The translations under genes were made by a program, and so were the position numbers. Below the pieces are notes generated by a model, which searched no databases, had not been told where the DNA came from, and was given only the letters and a program-made list of their open reading frames with translations. A stretch of 64,000 nt of DNA. Origin: Sabethes cyaneus (Eukaryota > Arthropoda > Insecta > Diptera > Culicidae). Of this stretch, positions 20,961 through 33,357 are shown in pieces. The stretch lies in NCBI RefSeq assembly GCF_943734655.1, contig NC_071354.1, positions 173,572,411 to 173,636,410 of the forward strand, written 5' to 3'. The first letter of the stretch is position 1; each line of letters starts with the position of its first letter.

Positions 20961-23900
20961 TCACGAAGCGAGAATTCTGGTACAACATAAGTTCATTATT
21001 TTCAATTTTTCAATAGTTCATCATCAAGAATCCATACTTTTCTTCATTTGGGCCAATTCTTAGTAGATTATCCGATCGATTGGTGTAAGAATATTGAAAA
21101 TTGTTCAGGAAACCACTAAGCTATTAGCGTTCAAAACCTGACCACTTTTCGAGAAAGATTTTTTGGAATTACTCCCTATACCAGCCACCTTCCTGAAAGA
21201 CGTAGACCTACATCAAAAACAGGTTCAATTTCTACAAAAAATAACCGCTCACACAAAAGAGCCGTTTTGCTAATGCATTAACAAGAATTTTGATTATTAA
21301 ATAATCAAATCTGGGTTCATTTGCCTATTGGATTCTTATTAGAATAACATACTCGTTGACAGCAAAACACTGGAGATGTAATATTATTGTAAAAATTGGT
21401 ATAGCAGGAACTTAGATATAGGAATCTTGCATTTTTGAATATACCTTACTCAAATTATTTCAAATTTTAAATTTGCACAACGGTGAAAAGAAAACCATAA
21501 CGTATGTATACTCACGGTCTGAAGAGATAAGAAATTTATGCGTCCACTAACTGTATGATGCTATGGTACAAGCAATGCAAACTGCCTTGCAGGCTCCAGC
21601 TTGCCGTAAAACCGTCACGTTTTATCGCACACTGTCAGCAACCACTAGTAGGTACAATCTGTGGCACTGCCGGCTTTGAAATCGACTCTAGTCTAATTTA
21701 CGATCCGTTGGCAAATAATTATGCCAGGAAATATGTGTCAATCAGTAGTTCTAGCAGTAACAGTAACAAAAACAACGAATCTTCCTGCCTAACACATGGC
21801 AAAGATGTGGTGTCGAGGAGAGTGACGACTGATTATCTCGTAATTCCTATAAATTAAAACAACAGTAACAACATGATGATGTCAATCAATGAAACATTTT
21901 CCGCACTAACCCTAACGAATATTCCAAGTTATAAAACCACTACCATTAGCCAAACCGTGTATGAAAACAGTTACATCGATTTCGATGAAAGACAGCAGCA
22001 CACTTTGATCGATTCTCACTTGCCAGCCGTAGCCGTAGCGCACTCACACACTCCTTGAACGCCTATCTTGCGTTGCTTATGCTTTCGACAGTCACCACGT
22101 CTGATGCAAAAATAACGAACTTAACCAATGATTGTGACTGTGTACTTTTCGCCTTTGAACGTGTGTGGGTGCTCCATTGAAAAGCGAATAATTCCACGAA
22201 TCACTGCAAATCCGCACTAAATATTTATTGCTTTCTCCGTTTGATTCTACCGAATAAATTAACCGCTTATTACAATGCACAACCACTATCCATCACTCTC
22301 TTATTACGCTTATTTTGCACAAAATCACTAGCTCTAAACGAAAAATTCCTACTAGAAAAACTAGCCGATATCGGGCAAAAAGGCGTTGCTGTACGGTTGT
22401 GCCACTGCCGACGACGTCTTGAGGGCTTTGAGCACACGGTTTGCTCCCTGCCACATACAGCGTCGAACTGAACGTCAGCTTTTGTGTATTCCGTTTGCTC
22501 TGTGTGCTGTGCTTCGTCCGTTCCGTAGCAATAACAGTGCTCTGTTTGTAAATCGACTGGAATTTCACCTATGTCACTTCATTCGCCCTTTTCGAAACGT
22601 CTGCCGACAATCAATGTCATGTCTACCTCTAAATAAAAGTATTGAAGATTAACGTGCACTTTGGCAGTCCCGTTAGAAATGTTACTCAAACTTTAAATAA
22701 TTCTTTTCTAAAATAAACTATACCATAATGTAGTTTTGAACAAACAAAAATGGTTACTGTTTTGTGTTAGTACTCCGTCCAACTGTGAACTGTGGGTATT
22801 ATCCAAAGTATTATTCTAAAATATCTAAAAAAAACTGAGCGCCAAATTTTGATAGGTTTTAAGCGCTAATACATTGCTTGTTTATCAACCAATTCAAGAG
22901 ATTTACATTTAGAATTTATTCTGCGAATTAAATAATAAACGCAATAAACATTGAGCATTGCCATAACTAATCAACGAATCACATGTGAGCATACATTTGC
23001 TTCCCAGGCCCGTACAACTCATACAGCTGCGATTTTATTATTTCCATTTCAGAAAAAAAGTGACTGAGTATCCATACCCCAATAGATTACACATTATTTT
23101 ATTAATCCTTTTTGTTCAAAAATTTGTATCGATTGGTATCCTGTATTCCCTGAAACAGCATGATTGCTTCGCAAAAAAAAAAATTATTACGATTCTGAAC
23201 GAATACTGATGAAACCTGGAGGCGAAATACTTATCTGTCAGAATAATACCCAAATACAGAATAAATTTGGTATAATATATACAATAAATAAATACAAAAT
23301 AAAGTTTCTCTTTATAAATCCTTGGCCCTGAACAAAGTTCTAAAGTAAGTGGTTAACGTATCTCTAATAAATTACAATTACAATTACAAATTAAACAAAA
23401 AATTTGCGTGGTGAATGACCAACTGGTTAAAACCACATTAAACAATAAAAAAAAAATTTTTTGTCCTATGTCTGTAAAACGTATTTTAAAAATGTTGCAT
23501 CATAAAATTTGATAAAAATATCTTATTGATAGCACAGCATGTTACGATATCCTGGTTACTCTAATGGGTCAATTCAATCCATTAGTGTTAAATGTATTGC
23601 AAAGTGTGCAAAAATATACAAGCGTGTTTAGCATCTGAAAACTCCGAAAGAAACCCGTGTGGTACTATAAGTTGCCTTTGTAAAAACTCCCAGATTCGTT
23701 GAGATCCGCAAATTGCGTAATCACTAGACACACATGAAACAACGTTAACAAAACAATATATAATAAAAATTCATACTTCATACAAAAGTCAAGATGATAA
23801 TGCAAATCTCACCACTTCAACACATACACGGAAAAAACTGCGAAGATTCAAGCGTTTACCCTGGATGGATGGAGGGCGACGACGGCTGCGGGTGCTGCAA

Positions 23901-24539
23901 TCACGCTGCAGAGAAAACAGGAAGCACTTTCGTTATCCTGGCGGTTGGCCTCGGAAAGAATCCACCGGAATATCGGCAACCGGAAACCTTACATTCGACG
24001 TTGCACAAAAAATAAGCTTTTTATTATTCTCAAACAAACAGCACTTTCTCCTCTGTCGTTTCTATTCTTTTTTTTAAATCACACTCAAGCTGTTGACATC
24101 TTGCTCTAGCAGCTAGAGAAAAGCTTCAATTACTTCATTTGTTCACTCACTCGCACTAACAGGCCACGGTAACAGAACAATTTTTAGGTAATTATTTATC
24201 GAACGAGTGCAATGTTTTCAATTACCGCATTGCAATGATACTTTAGAAAACACTAGCACTATTGGAAGATTGGTCAATCGTTAGCGGAGTGGTTGTTTGT
24301 GATTTACTACCAAGTGACACGGTTAATAACGACGACAAACTGCAATCGGAACCAACAAAACTACTTCACATTTCAACTTTCCGACGACGACTGCTGAAAC
24401 TGAAATGAAGTTTACAGACTTCACTTTTCACACGTTTGACTTGGCGCACAGAGATGCCAGATTATTTGACAAATTGCATGCAATTGCGCGAAAACTAAAA
24501 CGAAACTGCACGAAACTAGCAATACTCACAGTATGAGTG
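20961..24539. other. 3.6 kb without a recognised gene
   Basis: This lies between the two inverted 1,118-bp elements. Two short adjacent plus frames (21,555-21,857 and 21,873-22,058) contain serine/asparagine-rich stretches resembling microsatellite-rich transcribed DNA, but no domain or splice evidence supports coding. Sequence near 22,370-22,560 is less AT-rich. Initiator-like TCAGT sites there lack a downstream element at the right spacing. AT-rich DNA fills the rest. Confidence 0.45.
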
Positions 24540-25579
24540 ATACGCAGAAGCTATAAAGTGGGTAGGGGTCCCAATTCATCATAGAAAAAATTTTTGTCTC
24601 CAAAAACACCCACGTGCCAAATTTGGTTCCATTTGCTTGATTACTTCTCGAGTTATGAGGAAATTTGTATTTCGTTTGTATAGGAGCCCCCCTCTTAAAG
24701 TTGGGAGGGGTCCTAATTCACCATAGAAAATATTCATGCCCTAGAAAACTTTCACATGCCAAATTTGGTTCCATTTGCTTGATTAATTCTCGAGTTATGA
24801 GGAAATTTGTATTTCATTTGTATAGGAGCCTCCCTTCCTAAAGTAGGGAGGGGTCCCAATTCATCATAGAAAAAAAATTTGTCTCCAAAAACACCCACGT
24901 GCCAAATTTGGTTCCATTTACTTGATTAGTTCTCGAGTTATGAGGAAATTTGTATTTCGTTTGTATAAGAGCCCCCCCCCCTCTTAAAGTGGGGAGGGGT
25001 CCTTATTCACCATAGAAAATATTCTTGCCCTCGAAAACTTTCACATGCCAAATTTTGTTCCATTTGCTTGATTAGTTCTTCAGTTATGAGGAAATTTGTA
25101 TTTCAAGTGTATAGGATCCCCCCCTCCTAAAACGGGGAGGGGTCCCAATTCATTATAGAAAAATTTTTTGTCTCCAAAAACACCCACATGCCAAATTTGG
25201 TTCCATTTGCTTAATTACTTCTCGAGTTATGAGGAAATTTGTATGGAAGCCCCCCCTTTTAAAGAGGAGAGGAGTTATAATTTCCCTTATAAAGAGGGGA
25301 GGGGTCTCAATTTACCATAGAATAAATTCTTTGTCACCGAGCCCACCCACATGCCAAATTTTGTTCTATTTGCTTGATTAGTTGTCGAGTTATGCAGAAA
25401 TTTATGTTTCATTTGTATGGGAGCCCCCCTCTTAGTGGGGGGAGGGGTTTCTAACCATTACTAAAACCTTTCCTGGCCCCAAAAAACCTCTACATGCATA
25501 TTTTCATGCCGATTGGTTCAGTAGTTTTCGATTCTATAAGGAACATACGGACAGACAGACAGAAATCCTTCTTTATAGG
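24540..25579 (+). repeat. Array of about 145-bp units with a GACA-rich end
   Basis: About seven imperfect units repeat a pattern: GGGAGGGGTCC, then AATTCACCATAGAAA, CATGCCAAATTTGGTTCCAT, TTGCTTGATTAGTTCTCGAG, GAGGAAATTTGTATTTC, and a C-rich AGCCCCCC. Starts are near 24,561, 24,703, 24,845, 24,990, 25,136, 25,295 and 25,439. The array ends in unique sequence and GACAGACAGACAGAAATCC (about 25,548-25,566). Related arrays lie at 33.4-33.9 kb (minus) and 48.3-49.4 kb (plus). This looks like a 5'-truncated copy of the composite repeat at 46,055-49,416. Confidence 0.8.
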
Positions 25580-27045
25580 TATCCAGCTTTTTACGCGCTA
25601 TAATGGTGGCCGCTATAAATTGTGTTCGTAATATGCGAACAATCTTTTTGACAACTCTGCATACATCAAATCTGGCACTCTTCTCTTGCAACACTACCGT
25701 GCTCTTTCTTTCGTTTACGTCAAAGAAGGAAAGCTAAACCACAGATAACAGACATCCAAGCTAGGCTTGGACCGTGTGTAAAAACTTGCAACGGTTTTTC
25801 GCAAGTGGCAATAAGCAGTATGGTGGCACTGCGATCACCTAAAATGTTCATTCGAAGACATGAGCGCAAAAGCAATTTGAAGCCTGCTCACACTAACACA
25901 AAATCCTATATAGCTGGGGGCTCTAGTGTATATTAAAAGAAATCGACACCCGCTCGCTCATACAGGATATTTGTTTGGTTTTTGTAAGAAAAAAAGAGAA
26001 GGAAGTATTTTTGCTATTGTTTTCCCACAAGTTTTGACAATTCGGCATGGGTTTTCGTGTAAGTGCGAACAGGCTTGAAAATTTCATTCACTTTTGTAGT
26101 CACGAATTCGCGTTGAAAGCAGTAAAAGAGATTTCGTGGCTGCTCGCACTTACAGGAAACCTCGTAACGAACTGTCAACGTGTGAGTAACGAAAAAATCA
26201 AAAATATACTTCCCTCTTTTTTTCTCACGCCTGAACAATATCAGCAAAACCGCGAATCATCGATGTTTAGCTTTTTAGCGAGAAAAAAAAACAGAAGGAA
26301 ATATTTTACTTTTGACATCACGCACGCATTGCCAATCCACAATGAGATTTCGTGTGAGTGCGAAAAGAATTGAACATCCTTTTTTAGTTTCGCGGAAGAG
26401 CCTGCTCGCACTTGCACGAAATCTTAAACGGGAAGATAAACAAAAGGAAAAAATATTTCCTTCCTTTTTTGTCATGAACAAACCTCAAAATATCAGCAAC
26501 ACTTTGCAGAGCTGCCAGATATTTTTTGAAAGAATTATTCTTTATCGAATTTTAACGCCGAATCACGGAAACAATGATTTTGTGCATTCTGTTTCATCTA
26601 TTTGGAATTATATTGATTTCTAATATAAACATATCTTTTAACCATGCCGTATTTATAATATATGTGTACAATATGTGGTAAGCTGAAAAAAGCGGGATAT
26701 CTGGCAGCTCTGCCCAACACCAGCTGCAGGTATCGCAAGCGGGCGCTTCAATCACTTAAGAGAATGCAAGTGGCAATAAGCAGTTAGATGTCGCTAGAGT
26801 CATTTTACACACGGTTTGCGAAGCTTTTTGTTCTAGCTTGGATGTCTGTTATCTGTGGCTAAACTGTGCGAAATGTAAACAAAACTATTGCCTTCCTTCT
26901 TTTGCGTAAACGAAAGAAAGAGCAACACTGCCGTACAGGAGAAGAGTGCCCAGTTTTGATGTATGCAGAGTTGTCAAAAAGATTGTTCACATATTACGAA
27001 CACAATTTACAGCGTCCGCCATTATAGCGCGTAAAAAGCTGGATA
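25580..27045. mobile_element. Foldback element split by the 1,118-bp transposon
   Basis: The sequence TATCCAGCTTTTTACGCGCT starting at 25,580 reappears inverted, ending near 27,045. The arms match over about 160 bp (25,580-25,739 against about 26,866-27,045), with TGTTCGTAATATGCGAACA- and AAAGAAAGAGCAACACTGCCG-like stretches in both. The host element would be about 350 bp and almost fully palindromic. The 1,118-bp element sits at its centre. Confidence 0.75.
25740..26857 (-). mobile_element. 1,118-bp DNA transposon copy 2, inverted, 7-bp target duplication
   Basis: This has the same length as copy 1 and maps onto it base for base in reverse (coordinates sum to 46,321). All four longer internal frames translate identically in both copies. 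GCTAAAC flanks both ends (25,733-25,739 and 26,858-26,864). Separate target duplications show that the two copies inserted independently. The copy sits in the middle of a palindromic host element. No transposase is encoded. Confidence 0.88.
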
Positions 27046-28198
27046 GATACATCAATACCGGTAAATACAAGGGTATTTAGCACCCGGGAAAAAGTATTGT
27101 GCGCGCATTCCCTTACTGGACACGACGGTTGAAACAGTCGTGTTTCTGAACGGTCGTAAAAAAGGTCGTTTTTAGCTTTTGACAGATAAAATGTCAAATT
27201 GTGTCATCATCGCTGTTTCATTATTGGAACCCATCTAGCAAAGTAAATAAACCTAGGAATTACTAAAGAAACTGACTAAAGAAAAGACACTGGAGCTCAG
27301 TCACTCGCGGCCTCCTGTCATCATTAAACCTGATTTGCTCAACGATGATTGTTGTGCGTGACTCTGTTCAAAGTTGCTAGGAAAAGTTCGAACAATATTT
27401 TTTCGAGTTCAACATTTAGGCGATTTTATGAACTGTACGATACAAATTTGATTGCCTGGTGTTTTCGTTAGGCAGCACGGATCAATTTCGTGATGATACG
27501 ATGATATTTGTTGCCGTTTGCTTGCAGTCATGCAGTTTCGAGCAAAAGATTCAGAAGGTTTCATCGAGATTCATGCGCACTTGGTTTCGACGAACTGAAA
27601 ATGAGTTACCTGTCACTTCTTTAGTCAGTTTCTTTAGGAATTACCGTTCTATCAGAAGAAACGGAATGAAATTCAGCACGAAATGAATTTGTATTTTCAA
27701 CGCCGGTTTGCCGAAATTTTATAGTGAATAAAGCGTAGTTTATCCTTCATTATCCAAACAAGCAATAACGTTAGTATTCGAAAACAATTTCTTTAATGCT
27801 TTTGTATGATTAACACGAAGTCACGACACGATTAAGGTTGCGACAGAAACGCAATGAGCCTGTGTTGCCAGTTATGGTGGTAAAACATTACGAACTGTGT
27901 TGCCAATTTATTCATTTTTTTACCTTTGGAACGTTTGAAACAGTACCTGAACTCCCCTCGGAATCCATCGGTCAAGTAAATGCACAATATGTTTATATGC
28001 ATAAATATATTTATACCGCACTTCCCACCAAACTGGACTCTGCAGTTTGAAAGTGCGATTGCACCAAACTGCGATCCAACTGCGACCAACTGAAATCACT
28101 GTTGTAGAAAGAGACAGAGCACCAACGACAATGTTGCTGTTTCGTTCCGTCATATACATTGGTATTAGGAATAGTCCAGAATTAGCTTCCAGGCACAA
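27046..28198. other. No gene seen upstream of the hairpin MITE
   Basis: Mixed unassigned sequence. The short frames at 27,459-27,686 and 27,838-28,089 have no recognisable motif. A promoter for ELP2 would be expected downstream of here, between 28,416 and 28,773. Confidence 0.45.
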
Positions 28199-28415
28199 TA
28201 TTGTCAATTGCAAGGAAAATTGTACCATCCAAAGTGCGATATCGCTCATAAAAGTGCTATTTTAGCTTAAATCGTTTCGGTCTCTTCGGTGCACTTATTG
28301 CTTGGAAGATAACGAAAAAGTGCGCCGAAGATACCGAAACGATTTAAGCTAAAATAGCACTTTTATGAGCGATATCGCACTTTGGTTGGTACAATTTTCC
28401 TTGCAATTGACAATA
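28199..28415. mobile_element. Hairpin MITE about 360 bp upstream of ELP2
   Basis: Two arms of about 98 bp (28,199-28,297 and 28,318-28,415) are inverted copies with only a few mismatches, around a 20-bp loop. The outer ends read TTGTCAATTGCAAGG and TA lies outside each end, which fits a TA-target MITE. Both strands contain CGTTTCGG(T/A)(C/A)TCTTCGG. A related scrap lies near 55,590-55,640. If transcribed it would form a long hairpin RNA. Confidence 0.85.
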
Positions 28416-28773
28416 ATATATTTAATAAATTTGAAGTGATTCACCCCGTGGGTTCGTCACTCTAACTATGTGCACTTTAGTGTTACCAAGGTTTGTGTTC
28501 ATTCCAAGTTCCAACCCTGGAAGCATTTGGATTACGCTCTTTGACAACTAGTTTGACAGCATCAGTGATTTTTTCAGGATATTTCAGAATTTCCTATAAG
28601 AATTAGAGTTCATTCATTCATGCGCCTATACGCAAGAAACCGCAATCCGTAAAACACAATCATTGAACACCGAACGAACGCACATGTCTTGTTGTAATAC
28701 CTTTAATTGCTGTTGTGCGCGAAAATCTAACGAGCAACCGTAATATATTATAGATTAGCAAGATCTTTTCAAT

Positions 28774-31410
28774 ATGGCTAATGCAGTGATCAACAACCGA
28801 TATACATCAGTAGCTTGCAATCGAACCACCGAATCGTTAGATTGGGGAGACGATGGTCTAATTTACTTCGCTGCTTGTCATGCTATCGCAATCGTAAACA
28901 TAAATGTAAGTCGGAACCTATTGATGTGTGCTGCAAACCAATCATTAATAATCTTTTTCAGATTAACGGGTCGTCGAAAATTATTCGAACGCTTTACGGC
29001 CACAAAGCTCGAGTGACTACAGTGAAAAAGATTCGCTCTGCATCAGCTTCCGCTGGACATGGATGTATCGATCTCATATCCGGATCAGATGACTGCTCGT
29101 GCATACTCTGGAGCACTCGTGATGCAACGAATTCTGCGGTACAACACGTACTGAAAGGTCACTCTAAAGGAGTTACTCAAGTAGACGCTTTCTATCATAA
29201 CGATTGTTTGATCGTTGCCACCGGATCCGCGGATAGCAGCATCAAGTTGTGGCGTCAAGAAAACGGTGCGAAAGACTTTACAAACTTTCAAACCATTGAC
29301 CTAAAGCAAGGATTTTGTTTTAGTTTGAAAATTTTTGCTCTGCCTGGATCCGGAGTCGCTGGGTTGGCTTGCGCAACGGATAACGATCTGATACATTTGT
29401 ATGCATCGGATGGGGATAAATTTAACCTGGTACAGCAACTAAAAGGTCATACCGACTGGGTTCGTGGTTTAGATTGTGTAACCGATGTTGGAAATGACGA
29501 TTTGCTGCTTGCAAGCGCCTCACAAGATGCATTCATTCGTCTGTGGAGAATTTCCCAGCGAGAACAAATTGCGAAACAAAAGTCGTTTGAGGAGTTTGCG
29601 GCTGATGAAGATATTGTTTTGGAGGAAAGAATATTTGAAGTTCGCCACGGAGAACGTAACTTTTATTATGCCATTTCCCTAGAATCGGTTCTTCAAGGAC
29701 ACGAAGGCTGGGTCTATGGAGTGCATTTTAGTAAACATGGCTCCCAGCTGCATCTACTTTCAAGTTCGATCGATAAAACGCTTACGATTTGGACACCATC
29801 TGCTTCCGGTGTTTGGTTTGAGAGCGTTCGGGTAGGAGAAGTTGGTGGAGCCCTTCTTGGATTCTATGGTGGAAAGTTCTCTCCGACAGGGCAATCCATA
29901 ATAGGTCACGGTTTTCAAGGAAGTCTTCACATATGGCATCAAGATCCAAATCAAGCTGGCATTTGGTTGCCGGCTCAGTCCATTGTAGGTGGGCACTTCG
30001 AAGCGGTGAGAGATTTGGCTTGGGAACCGCAGAGTGGTGATTATCTGATAACACTATCCGCTGATCAAACGACTAGAATACATGCCAGTTGGAAAAAAGC
30101 AGATTCAGATGCGGAGAGTTTAACTTGGCATGAAATTGCTCGACCGCAGGTGCATGGCTACGATATGCAGTGTCTGTGCATGCTGTCTCGCTACAAATTT
30201 GCAAGTGGAGCAGAGGAGAAAATTGTGCGTATTTTTCAAGCACCGGGTAATTTTGTTGAAAACTTTCGCCAATTATGTGACGTAAGTCAGGATCCAGAAG
30301 GAGACAACTTTTTGAAGTGTAAGTATTAGCAATATATCCTCGTGAAACTTTGAAAATTTTCAATGCTTGCTGTTTATAGCAAATCCCGATGGTGCTTCCG
30401 TACCTTCCCTGGGTCTTTCTAACAAGGCTGTTTACAGTAGTAATGAAGAGCAGCAACCAGACACGAAGCACGTTAAGGACATGTATCCGGAGCATTACTT
30501 CACACGCACCGATATGCACAACCCACCAACAGAAGAAACCTTAATGCAAAACACGCTTTGGCCTGAAACGCAGAAACTTTACGGCCATGGATATGAAATC
30601 TATGCCCTAGCGGCAACGCACAATGGACGCTTCCTAGCATCTGCTAGCCGCGCGAGCTCTATAGAACATGCAAAAATTCTCATCTGGTACCTAATTAGCA
30701 TTTGTTCTGAAACTATATTCGCTTCATGGCTAAATTTCGTATTTTTTTACAAGGGATACAACTACGTGGAAAATCATTCAGCGCTTGCAGGCTCATCAAC
30801 TGACTGTGACACAGCTTTCGTTTGCTCCTAGCAGTACTCTACTGCTGGCTGTGTCCCGAGACCGATCGTTGTCTGTTTTCGAGAATGTCGCAACATCGGA
30901 AAACTGCGACTTTCAGCTGGTGACCCACACGAACAAGCAAACCAGTGTCCACGCTCGAATTATATGGTGCTGTGATTGGACACACGATTCTCGACATTTT
31001 GCAACCGGATCTCGTGATGGCAAAGCGGTACTATGGACACGAGGGGACGATGGTCTGTACAGTGCAAGCACTGTACTGGAATTGAAAGGTGAATCGATTA
31101 CCGCAGTCGCTTTTGCGAAACGAGAAATATCTTCAGCCCAATACCTGGCGGCGATTGGGTTGGAAAGTGGGATTATCCAGTTGTATGCGTTGAAACCTGA
31201 ATGGAACCTGCTAAGTGTTGTAGATCAATTGTAAGTGATTTTGCGTTTATAACGGTTGTGGGTGATGTATTAATGTTACTTTTGTTTCATAGCTCCGGTC
31301 ACCACTTGACTGTGAAGAGGCTTTCCTTTAGGCCAACGAAAGGTGTTACACAACTGGCAAGCTGCGGCGAAGATAATTTTGTAAGAATTTACGATATTTC
31401 TTTTGAATAA
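28774..31410 (+). CDS. ELP2: Elongator complex protein 2, five exons
   Basis: ELP2 is the WD40 scaffold subunit of the six-subunit Elongator complex, which begins the modification of wobble uridines in tRNAs. Exons are 28,774-28,905, 28,962-30,318, 30,380-30,686, 30,754-31,230 and 31,293-31,410, joined at GT-AG introns of 56-67 bp. The reading frame stays open through every join, giving 796 aa, about the length of insect and human ELP2. WD-type repeats occur throughout, for example SGSDDCSCILW and GSADSSIKLW near the N-terminus, GHTDWVRGLD, GHEGWVYGV and SSSIDKTLTIW in the middle, and YGHGYEIYALA, KILIWDTTTWK and GSRDGKAVLW in the second half, consistent with two beta-propellers. Exons 3 and 4 join to complete the Trp of KILIW. 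The ATG follows TTCAAT. An AATAAA overlaps the stop codon (31,406-31,411). No damage is seen. Confidence 0.95.
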
Positions 31411-31411
31411 A

Positions 31412-32646
31412 AGAACCGGCCATTATTTTTATCATTTTCAGTCTTCATTTTTCGGTAAAGGAATGTAAATATCACAAAAAGAAACAACCAGTTTAGTGCT
31501 ATGACTATGGAATTTTGGCCACGCACTGCACTGTGTAATTTTAAAAGTATATTTTTAGCTGAATATTTGGTATAAATGTTTCCCAGTAAATCACAGGGTT
31601 CGCAGTTTTTGAGCGATCAATTTTGTACGGTTTGATTTATTGCATGATGGAATGCAGTCTCATTGTGCGAACATTTATGAAATGATAAAAGTTTCAGTCG
31701 AATGTTTCGGCAATTATGCAAACAAATCTGTATACCATTTCACGTACAGATATTTCAAAAACCCTTCCAGAATCACTCACTCTAGTAAATGTGTACAATA
31801 TTGTACACATTGAGGTAATCGAGCGTTGTCCCACAGATTCGTTATCATTGTTGAATCTTGAATGAACCCATTCAAGGAAACAATCATGACTGCAGTCGTC
31901 TAGCTCACTTCTAGCGTATGTCTTCATCAGCTGTTTCTATGCACGACACCGGCAAACCGTGACGTAAACTTGTTTGTAGATAGGAATACGCATGATCTGT
32001 ACTCAATTTTCTAGTGTGACTGTGTTGCGTCACATTTCAATCGTAGAATTAGTCAGAAATCTGTGGTTCAAACTTCATTTTCAATTCTTCATTCAAGTAG
32101 AGGTGAATAGACAGACATAGTTCTGTAGCCGATAAACTTGATTTGGAAGTGAAATACTATAAATTTCTAGTCAATATAAAACAACCGACCATGGGAAAAA
32201 TATTACCTCTCTTGAGGAAAAAAACTACAGGTCAATGGACTAGCACTAGTCACGATCTGGTCTCTAGCGCTCAGTGCTGTATAATTACATTAGCGATACC
32301 AACGATGATAGGTTGGGATTTTTTTACATTAGAATAATAGGACATAGGCAATCGAGTAGTTGAACGTAGCTGCGATATTTATCAGAGATATTTGTCAACT
32401 GTGATTTATTGTGGATGATTCCAGCGCTTTTTTATAGCACGGAACATTGATTAGATAGCAATGGGAATTAGATTACCGCCAAATAGGTTGGTGACATATT
32501 TGATTTATACTTTTGATAATATTTCATATGGTTCAGAATATGCCTCTTTTTTAAACAAATGAAGTTATAAATATGAGATCTACAACTTGCGAATAACATC
32601 ATAACATATTTAGGATTGTTGACGATGACGACGAAGCATAACATAC
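31412..32646. other. ELP2 downstream region, no gene seen
   Basis: Unassigned AT-rich sequence. It contains a perfect 22-bp palindrome at 31,789-31,810 centred on AATATT. No second gene or RNA was recognised. Confidence 0.5.
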
Positions 32647-33274
32647 CCTATGTTGATGCTTCGTCGTATAATTGCCTATTCGGGCCCGTCCTATCCAACA
32701 CAAATTATTAAAAATATCAATGATTTTTATGACATACAATGCAAAATTAGTTATTCCCTAATATTTTAGTTTGTTGCCTCTCATACGCGATCAATCAAAG
32801 TGAGCTGAGATCTATTTAAATCCTTTTTTTTTTAATAAAGAATTCCTAGCAGCCAAATTTCGAGTAATCGTTTCAATTTCCGTCATTCATAAAATAAAAA
32901 TAACTCACGCAACGCATTGTTGTTATTCTGCAGCCGAGAAAACTTGCATAACCTACAGAAATTTAGTAGAATAACATTTGTCATGCTGTCCTACACAAAT
33001 ACATGCGCGCCAACTTCGTAAACATTATTGTGATTTTTAGTTCGGATGATGAAAAATTTTGATGGACGGATTTTAAAACGGTACGACGAATTTAAGATAT
33101 AGAGTCAGTTGCGTAATTTCAATCAAATGCTTTATTAATCGCGCCCGGATCGGAAGGTAAGTGTGTTTGAGTCAAATCAGCAGCAGAGCTTTTGGATTAT
33201 TCATTAAATCCACCTAAGAAATGATGACAATTAGAGTGGCTTTCCTTACTACGACGGGAATTAGAAATAAACCC
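32647..33274 (-). mobile_element. MITE, short form, with empty site for the 38.2-39.7 kb insertion
   Basis: This is the reverse-oriented relative of the ends of the 37,928-40,052 element. It shares CTTCGTCGTA and AATTGCC at one end, TAGGGTTT at the other, and a long common middle, including AGCTGAGATCTATTTAAAT near 32,802-32,820 and ACGGTACGACGAATTTAAG near 33,080. It lacks the 1.43-kb foldback insertion. Where that insertion sits in the long form, this copy is continuous (near 32,975-32,990, GCATGACAAATG on the minus strand). No coding capacity. Confidence 0.75.
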
Positions 33275-33357
33275 TATGTATCTTATTAACCGGTTGGGCC
33301 TTTACTTACTTACAGACATAAAAAAGTCGGATTGGATTGAATGAATATTTTCTTTGG

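Noticed and set aside
22438..22471. Minus-strand TCAGT initiator near 22,469
   Set aside because: The +28 position reads AAACC, not a downstream promoter element, and no TATA box is placed correctly.
24540..25480. CRISPR-like regular array
   Set aside because: Units of about 145 bp are wholly repeated without unique spacers, and the genome is eukaryotic.
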